Source: Actinomycetes bacterium (GTDB lineage: Bacteria; Actinomycetota; Thermoleophilia; Gaiellales; Gaiellaceae). Taken from it: a stretch of 39,228 bases of DNA. A program made the translations under genes and the position numbers. The notes below the pieces were generated by a model. The model did no database searches, was not told the origin of the DNA, and saw nothing but the letters and a program-made list of their open reading frames with translations. Positions 1 through 7,424 of this stretch are shown in pieces. Every line of letters starts with the position of its first letter. Position 1 is the first letter of the stretch. The DNA is taken from contig JAHEXT010000002.1 of NCBI GenBank assembly GCA_023251945.1, positions 1-39,228 on the forward strand, in the 5' to 3' direction.

Positions 1-222
1 CGTCGGCAGGGCGAGGACACCGTAGCGGGCCGGCACTCCGAGGTTCTCGTCGACGTTCATTCGCACGAGGCGAATGTGCCCTTCGTGCTGCTCCACGATG
101 CCGCGCAGGTGCGGCTCGATCGCGTCGCACGGCTTGCACCACGGCGCCCAGAAATCGACGATCACGGGCACGGGCGAGGCGAGGACCTCGTCGGCGAACG
201 TTGCGTCGGTCACATCGAGCAC
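1..222 (-). CDS. Thioredoxin family protein (partial, C-terminus outside window)
   Basis: The first 74 codons of a thioredoxin-fold protein are visible, and the gene runs off the window start. The translation shows the strand IVDFWAPWCKPC with the redox-active WCKPC motif, then the helix and strand RLVRMNVDEN, and stops at the cis-Pro region GVLALPT. It is expected to be a cytoplasmic disulfide reductase; there is no signal peptide. The GTG start overlaps the TAG stop of the upstream mannosyltransferase gene (TAGTG), so the two are probably translationally coupled. It is missing from the ORF track because it is open at the edge. WCKPC rather than WCGPC leaves room for a specialised thioredoxin-like protein. 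Confidence 0.88.
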   Translation of the reverse strand, partial: MLDVTDATFADEVLASPVPVIVDFWAPWCKPCDAIEPHLRGIVEQHEGHIRLVRMNVDENLGVPARYGVLALPT

Positions 223-944
223 TACAACCTCCCCGCGAGTGCGCGCAGGCGTAGCGCCGGCACCTTCCAGATCGCCTCGGCGACGATGGAGCGGGTCATC
301 TTCGACTCGCCCACCCGCCGGTCGACGAAGCGGATCGGGATCTCCTTGACACGCAGTCCGGCCCGCAGTACGCGGTACGTCGTCTCGATCTGGAACGCGT
401 ACCCGCGCGCTGCGAGCGCGTCGAGGTCGATCGCCTCGAGCGCCGAGCGCCGGAAGCACTTGAAGCCGCCCGTCAGATCGCGCACGCCCACTCCGAGGAT
501 GAGCCGAGCGTAGAGGGAACCGCCGCGCGAGACGAAGCGTCGTCCTAGCCCCCACCCTTCGGTTCCTCCGCCGTCCACGTAGCGCGACCCGAGGACGAGA
601 TCCGTCTCCTCGGCCGCGGCGATCAGCCGGGGAACATCTCTCGGATCGTGCGAGAAGTCGCAGTCGATCTCGAGGACGAGCTCGGCGCCCTCCGCGAGCG
701 CGCGGCGAAAGCCCGCAATGTAGGCTGGGCCGAGGCCGTCCTTGCGCTCCCGGTGCAAGACGGAGACCCAGGGGAGCTCTGCCACGAGCCGGTCGGCGAT
801 CTCGCCCGTTCCGTCCGGCGAGGCGTCGTCGATGACGAGAACGCGGTCGCGCGACGTTTCGAGCACCTCTGCGAGCGCGCGCACCATGGGCTCCAGGTTC
901 TCGTGCTCGTTGTAGGTCGGGAGGCAGACGACGGCTCTCGGCAC
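222..944 (-). CDS. Polyprenol monophosphomannose synthase (GT2, Dpm1/Ppm1-like)
   Basis: This 240-residue glycosyltransferase family 2 enzyme probably transfers mannose from GDP-mannose to polyprenyl phosphate at the inner face of the membrane, giving the lipid donor for mannosylated lipids or proteins. Dpm1-family signatures are visible in order: the nucleotide-binding start VCLPTYNEHENL, VIDDASPDGTG, the metal-binding DCDFSHDP (usually DADFSHDP), GSRYVDGG, DLTGGFKCFRR and RVGESKM. Full length for the single-domain form; there are no C-terminal membrane helices. The GTG start lies 17 bp from the divergent polX start, and the downstream thioredoxin gene overlaps its stop. A different polyprenyl-phosphate hexosyltransferase is possible, but the DFSHDP and TGGFKCFRR motifs favour mannose. 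Confidence 0.88.
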   Translation of the reverse strand: MPRAVVCLPTYNEHENLEPMVRALAEVLETSRDRVLVIDDASPDGTGEIADRLVAELPWVSVLHRERKDGLGPAYIAGFRRALAEGAELVLEIDCDFSHDPRDVPRLIAAAEETDLVLGSRYVDGGGTEGWGLGRRFVSRGGSLYARLILGVGVRDLTGGFKCFRRSALEAIDLDALAARGYAFQIETTYRVLRAGLRVKEIPIRFVDRRVGESKMTRSIVAEAIWKVPALRLRALAGRL

Positions 945-961
945 CGCCGTATCATCGCGGG
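945..961. promoter_or_regulatory. Putative bidirectional leaderless promoter between the mannosyltransferase and polX genes
   Basis: Only 17 bp separate the two divergent start codons. On the plus strand TATCAT (950-955) is followed by six bases and then ATG 962. On the minus strand GATGAT (956-951) is followed by six bases and then GTG 944. The two -10-like hexamers overlap by five bases, so one AT-rich patch could serve both genes, with transcripts starting at or very near the start codons. No Shine-Dalgarno sequence precedes either start. This is inference from spacing and similarity to TATAAT. Confidence 0.5.
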
Positions 962-2671
962 ATGGCGAAGCCCCTGCCCCGGAACGCGGAGCTCGCCGAC
1001 CAGCTCGACCTCCTCGCCGACCTCTCCGAGATTCTCGGAGAAGAGTCGTTCAAGGTGATCGCCTATCGCCGGGCAGCCACGCGCATCCGTGAGTCGCCGA
1101 GCCCGATCGCCGAGCTCGCGCTCGAGGGAAAGGCGAAGGAGCTTCCCGGGATCGGCAAGACGATCGAGCAGAAGGTGGTCGAGGTCGTCGAGGACGGCGA
1201 GATGTACGCGCTCCAGCGACGCCGAGAGCGAGTTCCCGTGGGAGTCGTCGACTTCCTGCGACTTCCCGGAGTCGGCCCGAAGACGGCGGCGCGGATCTGG
1301 ACCGAGCTCGGCGTGACGACGCTCGACGGGCTGCAGAAGGCGGCTGAAAGTGGCCGCCTGCGCGAGCTGTCCGGGCTCGGCGCAAGGAGCGAGGAGAAGA
1401 TCCTCACGGCGCTCGCCGCCGGTGCCGGGAGGAAGACGGAGTCACGCGGACTCCTCGGGAGAGGCTTGCCGGCGGTCCAGCGCGTGGTCGGCGAGCTCCG
1501 CGCTCACCCCGCTGCGATCGCCGTCTCCGAGGCGGGCAGCGTCCGCCGGCGGCGGGAGACGGTGCGCGACCTCGATCTGATCGCGACCTCCACCGACCCA
1601 CCCGCGCTGATCGCAGCCTTCTGCGAGGCGCCCTGGGTCGCGGAGATCGCCGCCCGCGGCGACACCAAGGCGACGGTCGTTGGCCACGACGGGCTCCGTT
1701 TCGACCTCCGGGTCGTGCCGCCGGAGTGCTACGGCAACGTCCTCCAGCACTTCACCGGGTCGAAGGACCACAACATCGCCCTGCGAGAGGACGCCGTGCG
1801 GCGCGGGCTCTCGATCTCCGAGTACGGGGTCACGATCGTCGAGACCGGCGAGGTCGTCACGCATGCGTCCGAGGAGGAGCTCTACTCGTATCTCGGATAC
1901 GCGTTCATCCCTCCTGAGTTGCGGGAGTCGAGCGGCGAGATCGCCGCTGCGCGCGAAGACCGGCTTCCCGAGCTCGTGGAGCTCTCCGATCTGCACGGAG
2001 AGATGCACTGCCACTCGACTTGGTCGACGGACGCAAGGAGCACGATCGAGGAGATGGCGGTCGCGGCGAAGGGCCGCGGCCACCGCTACCTCTGCCTGAC
2101 CGACCACTCGCACTACCTGCGCGACAGCCGGCTCGAGCGTCAGTGGGGGGAGATCGCCGCGGTCAATGCACGCGTGAAGCCGTTTCGGGTCTTGCGCGGG
2201 ATCGAGGTCAACATCCGCGCCGACGGCACGCTCGACGTGCCGGACGACATGCTCGCCGAGCTGGACTGGGTCATCGCCTCGCTCCACACGTCCTTCGAGC
2301 GGACCCCCACCGAGCGCGTCCTCGCCGCGATCGACAACCCTCACGTCGACTGCATCGGACACCTCACCGGGAGGCGGCTCACCCGGCGGGATGGCGCCCC
2401 GGTCGACGTGGAGCGCGTCATCGAGCGCGCGGCGGAAACGGGCACGGCCCTCGAGATCAACTCCCAGCCCGACCGGCTCGACCTGCGCGACACCCATGCG
2501 CGGCTCGCGGGCGAGGCGGGAGTGCCGATCCCGGTCACGACGGACGCCCACTCCGTGGACGCGCTCGCGAACATCGAGTTCGGCATCGCCCAAGCACGCC
2601 GCGCCTGGCTGACGAAGGAGCAGGTGCTGAACACGCGCTCGTGGAGGGAGATCGAGAGGCTGCGGCGGTGA
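962..2671 (+). CDS. polX: DNA polymerase/3'-5' exonuclease PolX
   Basis: A 569-residue bacterial family X polymerase, probably a gap-filling base-excision-repair enzyme in the cytoplasm. In order, it has an N-terminal helix-hairpin-helix region (residues about 1-150, with LPGIGKTIEQKV and LPGVGPKTAARI), the nucleotidyltransferase palm with catalytic aspartates in VRDLDLIA and RFDLRVV, and a C-terminal PHP phosphoesterase domain. The PHP metal-binding motifs HGEMHCHS, LTDHSHY, GIEVNI, SLHTSF, GHLTGR and TTDAHS are all present, so both domains look active. Length matches the family (about 570). ATG 962 has a TATCAT hexamer six bases upstream and no ribosome-binding site. The stop overlaps the next gene by GTGA. 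Confidence 0.95.
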   Translation: MAKPLPRNAELADQLDLLADLSEILGEESFKVIAYRRAATRIRESPSPIAELALEGKAKELPGIGKTIEQKVVEVVEDGEMYALQRRRERVPVGVVDFLRLPGVGPKTAARIWTELGVTTLDGLQKAAESGRLRELSGLGARSEEKILTALAAGAGRKTESRGLLGRGLPAVQRVVGELRAHPAAIAVSEAGSVRRRRETVRDLDLIATSTDPPALIAAFCEAPWVAEIAARGDTKATVVGHDGLRFDLRVVPPECYGNVLQHFTGSKDHNIALREDAVRRGLSISEYGVTIVETGEVVTHASEEELYSYLGYAFIPPELRESSGEIAAAREDRLPELVELSDLHGEMHCHSTWSTDARSTIEEMAVAAKGRGHRYLCLTDHSHYLRDSRLERQWGEIAAVNARVKPFRVLRGIEVNIRADGTLDVPDDMLAELDWVIASLHTSFERTPTERVLAAIDNPHVDCIGHLTGRRLTRRDGAPVDVERVIERAAETGTALEINSQPDRLDLRDTHARLAGEAGVPIPVTTDAHSVDALANIEFGIAQARRAWLTKEQVLNTRSWREIERLRR

Positions 2672-3975
2672 GCACGTTTCGCGACGACGGCGCGGCTGCG
2701 CTCGAGTGGGTCGCCTCGTACCTCGAGCGGGTGCGCGAGTACCCGGTTCTCTCGCAGGTGGAGCCGGGCGAGATCCGCGCCGCGCTTCCTGCCTCGCCGC
2801 CCGAGGAGCCTGAGCCGTTCGCGGCGGTGTTGCACGACCTCGACGCGGTGCTCATGCCTGGGATGACGCACTCCCAGAACCCGCGCTGGTTCGCGTACTT
2901 CTCGATCACGGGGTCCGAGCCGGGGATCCTCGCCGAGCTTCTCATTGCCGGGTTGAACCAGCTCGGGATCCTCTGGCGCACGTCGCCCGCGCTTCAGGAG
3001 CTCGAGGAGGTCACGCTCGACTGGTTGGCGCAGCTACTCGGCCTGCCCGAAGGCCTGCACGGCCACATCGAGGACACCGCCTCCACGAGCACGCTCGTCG
3101 CTCTTGCTGCGGCACGGTCGGCACGGCCCGACCGCCGCACGGTCGTCTGCTCCGAGCACGCTCATTCGTCGGTCGACAAGGCGGCGAAGCTGCTCGAGCT
3201 CGAGCTCAGGAAGATGCCCGTGGACGGCGCGTTTCGACTGCGGCCGGAATTGCTGCATCTCGACGGCGCATGTGCGGTCGTTGCGACGATCGGGACCACC
3301 GCATCCGCATCTGTCGATCCCGTCCCCGAGGTGGCGGACCGCTGCGAGGCCGAGGGTGTCTGGCTGCACATCGATGCCGCGTACGCCGGGGCGGCTGCGG
3401 TTTGTCCCGAGCTCCGCGCGCACTTCGCGGGCTGGGAGCGTGCAGACTCGGTCGTCGTCAACCCGCACAAGTGGCTCGGCGTGCCGCTGGACTGCTCGAC
3501 TCTGTGGACGCGCCGGCCTGATGCCCTCCGCGAGACGTTCAGCCTCGTGCCCGAGTACCTGCGCGTCGGACCAGAGGTCGCGAGCCTCAGCGAGTACACC
3601 GAGGTACTCGGCCGTCGGTTTCGCGCGCTCAAGCTGTGGGCGGTGCTGCGCTGCTACGGGCGCTTGGGGCTCCAGGAGCGGATCCGCGAGCATGTCAGGT
3701 TGGCGGCGCTCTTCGAGGGATGGGTGCGCGACGAGCCCGGCTGGGAGGTCGTCGCTCCGCGGCACTTCTCCCTCGTCTGCTTCCGCCGGGAGGGCTCCGA
3801 CGAGGACAACGAGCGGCTGCTCGAGCGAGTCGATGCCTCGGGCGAGGTCTTCCTGTCACACGCACGCCTCGGCGACCGGTACGCGCTTCGGCTCGCAATC
3901 GGCAACTTCCGTACGACCGAGGACGACGTGCGCCTCGCCTGGGACGTCCTCAGGCGCGAGGCGTCGCGGCTCTGA
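2668..3975 (+). CDS. PLP-dependent group II decarboxylase (aromatic-L-amino-acid decarboxylase family)
   Basis: A 435-residue fold-type I pyridoxal-phosphate enzyme of the DDC family. The PLP-binding lysine is in NPHKWL (Lys268), preceded by the cofactor-contacting HIDAAYAG. The N-terminal MTHSQNPRWFAYF and the SITGSEPGILAELL region are typical of this group, and length fits the roughly 430-480 family norm. The ORF track extends this frame upstream to 2020, inside polX. The real start is GTG 2668, overlapping the polX stop (GTGA), and the first residues align with the usual family N-terminus. The substrate (tyrosine, DOPA, tryptophan or phenylalanine) cannot be read from the sequence. The 3' end overlaps the convergent gene by 26 bp. 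Confidence 0.88.
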   Translation: MSTFRDDGAAALEWVASYLERVREYPVLSQVEPGEIRAALPASPPEEPEPFAAVLHDLDAVLMPGMTHSQNPRWFAYFSITGSEPGILAELLIAGLNQLGILWRTSPALQELEEVTLDWLAQLLGLPEGLHGHIEDTASTSTLVALAAARSARPDRRTVVCSEHAHSSVDKAAKLLELELRKMPVDGAFRLRPELLHLDGACAVVATIGTTASASVDPVPEVADRCEAEGVWLHIDAAYAGAAAVCPELRAHFAGWERADSVVVNPHKWLGVPLDCSTLWTRRPDALRETFSLVPEYLRVGPEVASLSEYTEVLGRRFRALKLWAVLRCYGRLGLQERIREHVRLAALFEGWVRDEPGWEVVAPRHFSLVCFRREGSDEDNERLLERVDASGEVFLSHARLGDRYALRLAIGNFRTTEDDVRLAWDVLRREASRL

Positions 3976-4633
3976 GGAAGACCTGCGAGGCTTCGAACAG
4001 GCGCCCGCCGTCGGCGGTGCGGGAGATGTGACCGGATGCGAGGAGGCCGCCGGGCGCGGCCAGCGCTGCCTCGGCTTGCCGCAGCGTGTCGGGAGTTGAA
4101 CGCGCCGGGCCGAGATCCACACCCGAGACGGTGACGCGGTAAGGCCTGTTCACCCGCCAGGCGCGGACCGAGAAGCACGGCGCGCGGATGCACCGCACGC
4201 CCGTGTCCCGCAGGCGATAGAAGTCGCCTGTTGGGGGCGCACGCCCGACGGGCTTCCAGACGTCTGCGACGAAGATCGCTCCCAGCTCCCCGAATCCCTC
4301 GAACGTCCAGGACCCGACCACGGCCCTCGCGAGTGCGTTTGCCGGCAACGCCGTTGTCAAGGGCTGTCGGGTCGACTCGTCGATTGCGATCGCGACATAG
4401 CAGCGGGGACGTAGCAGGCCGTCGTGGCAGCGAGTGCGTGCGTGGTTCGCGAGCGACACCCAGTAACCGCCGCAGAGCGGTGACGGGCAGAGCCGCCGGT
4501 CGGGTTGGACGACGTAGACGGAACGGGCGACGACGGGTGGCGGGAGAGCCGGGGCGGCCGTCGCTCTTACGACCGGCACGAGCATGACGATCAGTGCGCC
4601 GATCGCCGCCGTACGGACGAGAGTGATCCTCAT
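3950..4633 (-). CDS. Secreted protein of unknown function, resembling DUF6748-type proteins
   Basis: A 227-residue protein with an N-terminal signal-peptide-like segment (MRITLVRTAAIGALIVMLVPVV followed by RATAAPA). The mature part has a motif CPSPLCGGYWVS followed by NHARTRC and a CIRAPCF segment, so several cysteines could form disulfides outside the membrane. The CPSPLCGGYWV block recalls proteins annotated as DUF6748; I am only moderately sure of that match and propose no activity. The start is ATG 4633, immediately after an AAGGAGG that is too close to be a well-spaced ribosome-binding site. A TATCGT hexamer lies eight bases upstream, shared with the divergent gene. Its end overlaps the convergent decarboxylase. 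Confidence 0.75.
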   Translation of the reverse strand: MRITLVRTAAIGALIVMLVPVVRATAAPALPPPVVARSVYVVQPDRRLCPSPLCGGYWVSLANHARTRCHDGLLRPRCYVAIAIDESTRQPLTTALPANALARAVVGSWTFEGFGELGAIFVADVWKPVGRAPPTGDFYRLRDTGVRCIRAPCFSVRAWRVNRPYRVTVSGVDLGPARSTPDTLRQAEAALAAPGGLLASGHISRTADGGRLFEASQVFLRAATPRA

Positions 4634-4640
4634 GCCTCCT

Positions 4641-4647
4641 TACGATA
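4641..4647. promoter_or_regulatory. Putative shared -10 element (TACGATA) for two divergent genes
   Basis: The heptamer TACGATA reads TACGAT on the plus strand, six bases before GTG 4653, and TATCGT on the minus strand, eight bases before ATG 4633. Both match TANNNT -10-like elements. One symmetric -10 could therefore drive both the TauE-half gene and the secreted-protein gene, with essentially leaderless transcripts. Inference only. Confidence 0.45.
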
Positions 4648-4652
4648 CGCCC

Positions 4653-4997
4653 GTGCGCCTCGTCGCCATCGGCCTCGCGGCGGGGGTCTTCTCCGCGCTC
4701 TTCGGGGTCGGCGGCGGGATCGCCGCCGTTCCGCTGCTCATCCTGCTGACGCATCTCCCGGAGCGCGTGGCGACCGCGACGTCCCTCGGCGCGATTGGGA
4801 TCACCGCGTTCGCAGGGGTGATCGCGTATGCGGCTCGAGGAGAAGTCGACGTCGGCTACGCGGCGCTCGTGGGCCTTCCCGCAGCCGCGGGCGCGCTCAT
4901 GGGAACATCGCTGCAACAGCGGATCACGACGAGCATGCTGACCTACGGATTCGCCCTGCTCCTCACCGGTGTCGGCGTGCGGCTCCTCTGGCCGTGA
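4653..4997 (+). CDS. Half-size TauE/SafE (TSUP) membrane protein, N-terminal-type half
   Basis: A 114-residue integral membrane protein corresponding to one repeat of the TauE/SafE anion-permease family. It carries the hallmark first-helix motif ALFGVGGGIAAVPLL, then ATATSLGAIG and further hydrophobic segments ending VRLLWP. Normal family members are about 250 residues with two such repeats; here the second repeat is a separate gene overlapping by GTGA, so the two products probably assemble into one permease. Start choice: the track begins at 4584. ATG 4632 (121 aa) and GTG 4653 are both possible, and GTG is preferred because TACGAT sits six bases upstream. The substrate is unknown; sulfite, sulfonates or other organic anions are known in the family. 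Confidence 0.8.
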   Translation: MRLVAIGLAAGVFSALFGVGGGIAAVPLLILLTHLPERVATATSLGAIGITAFAGVIAYAARGEVDVGYAALVGLPAAAGALMGTSLQQRITTSMLTYGFALLLTGVGVRLLWP

Positions 4998-5389
4998 GCG
5001 CTTCGACGATTGCTCTTGCGCTCGCGCTCGGGCTGGCCACCGGCGTGCTCTCGGGCTTGTTCGGCGTCGGCGGCGGGATCCTGTTCGTCCCGATACTCCT
5101 CGCGCTCGGCCTCGGCCAACTCGAGGCCCAGGCCACGTCGCTTCTGGCCATCCTCCCGACCGTCGCCGCGGGCGCCTGGAACCAGCGCCGCTACGGCAAC
5201 CTGCGAGTCCGGACGGCGCTGATCGTCGGACTCGCGTCGGTCGTCGGGGTCGAGATCGGAGCCAGGATTGCAACCGCACTCCCGGAGGACACGTTGCGCC
5301 GCCTCTTCGCGGTGCTCCTGTTCGCGGTCGCGGCGCAGCTCGTCTGGCGCACGGTCCGGGCACGCCCACGCTACCCTGATTCGCCGTGA
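4994..5389 (+). CDS. Half-size TauE/SafE (TSUP) membrane protein, C-terminal-type half
   Basis: A 131-residue membrane protein with the same repeat signature (GLFGVGGGILFVPILL, then QATSLLAILPT) and a WNQRRYGNLR loop that in full-length relatives lies between helices of the second repeat. It is the natural partner of the preceding half. The GTG start overlaps the upstream stop (GTGA), so translation is probably coupled at equal stoichiometry. The ORF track extends this frame back to 4505 with non-homologous sequence, which I discard. The 3' end overlaps the M23 peptidase start by GTGA. No frameshift is needed to explain the split: each half has its own start and stop. Confidence 0.82.
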   Translation: MSASTIALALALGLATGVLSGLFGVGGGILFVPILLALGLGQLEAQATSLLAILPTVAAGAWNQRRYGNLRVRTALIVGLASVVGVEIGARIATALPEDTLRRLFAVLLFAVAAQLVWRTVRARPRYPDSP

Positions 5390-6786
5390 CACGTGTCGCC
5401 GCGCTCGCCGGCGCGGTCTTGGCCGTCTCGACGGCGCTGGCGGCGGCCGCCCCGCCGCCCCGCAGCGCCGTCACCGGATCCAATGCCGTCCTCGTGCGAA
5501 TCAGCGTCCCTGGGGAGAACACGGTCTCTCTCGGCGAGCTCACCTGGCCCCAGAGCACGAGCGCCGACGTGCAGTCGTTCTCCTACCCGGACGACGGGTC
5601 GATTCTCAGCCTCGGTCGATCTCGTGCGATCGTCTCCGCCCAGCCCGGCGAGGCGGCCGCGGCGCAGTCCTTCGCCGAGGCGATCGTGCTGTCGCTCTTC
5701 GGCGGCGACGTCGTCGCGGCTCAGGTGACCGCGTCGACGAGCGCCGGGGCGAGCCAGCGGTCTGCGGGGTCCGACGTGTCGGCCTCCGAGGTCAACGGGC
5801 TGCGGGCACTCGGGCAGGACGTCGCGACGACGCCCGGAACGACTGTGTCTCTGGGGGACTGGGGATCGCTGTCGGTTCTCTCGGAGGACAGCGGCAGCCG
5901 GCGCGAGCGGCCGCCGGCCGCGCAAGGAACGGTCGTAGCGCTTCGCGTCCGGCTGACCGCGGCGCACGGCGGGCTCCCCGCCGGAAGCGAGATCGTCGTC
6001 GGCAGCGCCCAGGCCACCGCGGTGGCGAAGCTTTCGGCGGCCCCTCGCCCGGGCCAAGGAAGCACGAGCCCGTCGTCGCCCGTGCGCCCGACGGGCCTGC
6101 GGGCGCCCGAGCCCGAGACCGCGGGAGAGACGATCCCGGGCGGCCCCGTGTTCGTGTCGCCCGAGGTCGTGGCGCCGCTTTCGGCGGGCGGGTACGTGTT
6201 CCCCGTGTACGGCACGGCCTCGTTCGGCGACAGCTTCGGGGCGCCGAGGCCCGACGTTCCGGGCGGCTGGCACCACGGCGAGGACATCTTCGCCCCGCTC
6301 GGGGCTCCTCTCCTGGCGGTCGCCGACGGCACGCTGTACTCCATCGGCTTCAACCGGATCGGCGGTTACCGCCTCTGGCTGCGCGACCGGGCCGGCAACC
6401 AGTTCTACTACGCGCACCTCTCGGCGTACTCGCCTCTCGCGATCGAGGGGAACGAGGTCGAGGCGGGGGACGTCATCGGCTTCGTCGGTGACACGGGCGA
6501 CGCAGACGGTGGTGCGCCGCACCTCCACTTCGAGATCCACCCGGCCGCCATGGTCGGCCTCGGCTACGACGGGGTCGTCGCGCCGTACCCGTTCCTCGTC
6601 GCCTGGCGCCGTGCGGACGACGTCTCCTTCGCAGCGGGCAGGGTGTACGTGCCGTCGCTTCCGGGCGTGACGAGCCTCCCGCCCCCCGGGGCGGTGCTCC
6701 TCGAGGCCGACGACATCGCGTCGACGAGCGGGCTCCAGCCGGGCGGGCTCGAGAGCGCACTCACGAGCCGCGTGGCGTTCCCTTAG
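5386..6786 (+). CDS. Secreted M23-family metallopeptidase
   Basis: A 466-residue exported protein with an Ala-rich signal peptide in the first 25 residues. An N-terminal half of unknown function (about 25-270, low-complexity near its end) precedes a LytM/M23 peptidase domain at about residues 285-395. Zinc-binding and catalytic motifs are visible as GWHHGEDIFAP (His296 and the following Asp) and the terminal HLHFEIHP (His379 and His381). It probably cleaves peptidoglycan cross-bridges during growth or division. The GTG start overlaps the TauE half gene (GTGA), although TACCCT eight bases upstream could also give its own leaderless transcript. It ends before two strong hairpins. Confidence 0.88.
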   Translation: MTRVAALAGAVLAVSTALAAAAPPPRSAVTGSNAVLVRISVPGENTVSLGELTWPQSTSADVQSFSYPDDGSILSLGRSRAIVSAQPGEAAAAQSFAEAIVLSLFGGDVVAAQVTASTSAGASQRSAGSDVSASEVNGLRALGQDVATTPGTTVSLGDWGSLSVLSEDSGSRRERPPAAQGTVVALRVRLTAAHGGLPAGSEIVVGSAQATAVAKLSAAPRPGQGSTSPSSPVRPTGLRAPEPETAGETIPGGPVFVSPEVVAPLSAGGYVFPVYGTASFGDSFGAPRPDVPGGWHHGEDIFAPLGAPLLAVADGTLYSIGFNRIGGYRLWLRDRAGNQFYYAHLSAYSPLAIEGNEVEAGDVIGFVGDTGDADGGAPHLHFEIHPAAMVGLGYDGVVAPYPFLVAWRRADDVSFAAGRVYVPSLPGVTSLPPPGAVLLEADDIASTSGLQPGGLESALTSRVAFP

Positions 6787-6798
6787 CCATCGCGCAAA

Positions 6799-6826
6799 AC
6801 CGGAATCCGCTAGCGCGGATTCCGGT
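6799..6826. terminator. Perfect 12-bp inverted repeat, likely terminator
   Basis: ACCGGAATCCGC and GCGGATTCCGGT form a perfect 12-bp stem with a four-base loop, 12 bases after the M23 stop codon. There is no clear T-run on either side, so it would be a stem-only terminator or an mRNA 3'-end stabiliser. It lies between convergent genes and could act in both directions. Confidence 0.65.
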
Positions 6827-6844
6827 CGCGCCGAAATCCCTAAG

Positions 6845-6863
6845 GCGGCCGCTTCGCGGCCGC
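6845..6863. terminator. Second GC hairpin between convergent genes
   Basis: GCGGCCGC, a three-base TTC loop, and GCGGCCGC form a fully GC 8-bp stem 18 bases after the first hairpin and 32 bases before the convergent gene's stop codon. It probably terminates the minus-strand transcript, forming a back-to-back pair with the preceding hairpin. Confidence 0.55.
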
Positions 6864-6895
6864 GGCGCTCTGTTTCGGATCAAGCCCCTTAGCGT

Positions 6896-7369
6896 CTACT
6901 CGGTCGGCGACTGGCCGCCGTCCTGCGTGGCCGCCTCGGCCTCGGCTGCGAGCTCGTCCGCAAGCTCCTCGAGACCGTCCCCGTCCTCGCCGGCAATGCG
7001 GCCCATGATCCACTCGCGCGTCGCCGAACCCGTCCACGGGTTGTAGAGGACGCCGAGCGTCACTCCCGTGAGGAAGACGACGCGGTTGCGGAGCTTGTGG
7101 CTCTTGCGCTTTTCCTTGCCCTGGAGCCGGTCGGTCGCCGTCGAGAGCTCGGAGACGAGCTCTTGGAGGTGCTTCTGGAAGTCCTTGTCGGAGACCTTCT
7201 CCGCCTTGCCCTTCACGCCCCGACCCTTGGCAACCTGTCCGTAGAGGCTCCGTGCAGCAATGAACGCCGCGAGCAGATCCGCGCGGAGCTGCGGGTCCGT
7301 CATCGCCCGCGTGACGTACGGCCGCAGCGTCTCGCTGGTCAGCACCGGCCTGTCCTTGACCTTCGCCAT
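6896..7369 (-). CDS. Hypothetical protein with one membrane-proximal hydrophobic segment
   Basis: A 157-residue protein without a family I can name. It begins with a charged region (TLRPYVTRAMTDPQLRADLL), has a Lys-rich middle (KGKAEKVSDKDFQKHL, KEKRKSHKLRN), a single hydrophobic stretch VVFLTGVTLGVLYNPW followed by TGSATREWIMGRI, and an acidic Ala-rich tail. The pattern of a hydrophobic segment with NPWTG just after it resembles YtxH-like small membrane-associated proteins, but this is weak. Start: ATG 7369 has AGGTGG about eight bases upstream, one of the few clear ribosome-binding sites here, which supports the start. Divergent from the MMPL transcription unit. Confidence 0.6.
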   Translation of the reverse strand: MAKVKDRPVLTSETLRPYVTRAMTDPQLRADLLAAFIAARSLYGQVAKGRGVKGKAEKVSDKDFQKHLQELVSELSTATDRLQGKEKRKSHKLRNRVVFLTGVTLGVLYNPWTGSATREWIMGRIAGEDGDGLEELADELAAEAEAATQDGGQSPTE

Positions 7370-7411
7370 TCGATCACCACCTCGGTTCGACTTCGCCTGA
7401 AGTATGTCGGC

Positions 7412-7417
7412 TACTGT
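7412..7417 (+). promoter_or_regulatory. Putative -10 element (TACTGT)
   Basis: TACTGT lies seven bases before GTG 7425 and would place a transcription start at or next to that codon, in line with the TANNNT pattern before other first genes in this window. No convincing -35 was seen. Inference only. Confidence 0.35.
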
Positions 7418-7424
7418 GAGCCGG

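Noticed and set aside
3654-5558. 634-aa minus-strand ORF
   Set aside because: Shadow frame spanning several real genes on both strands; low-complexity Arg-rich translation without any motif.
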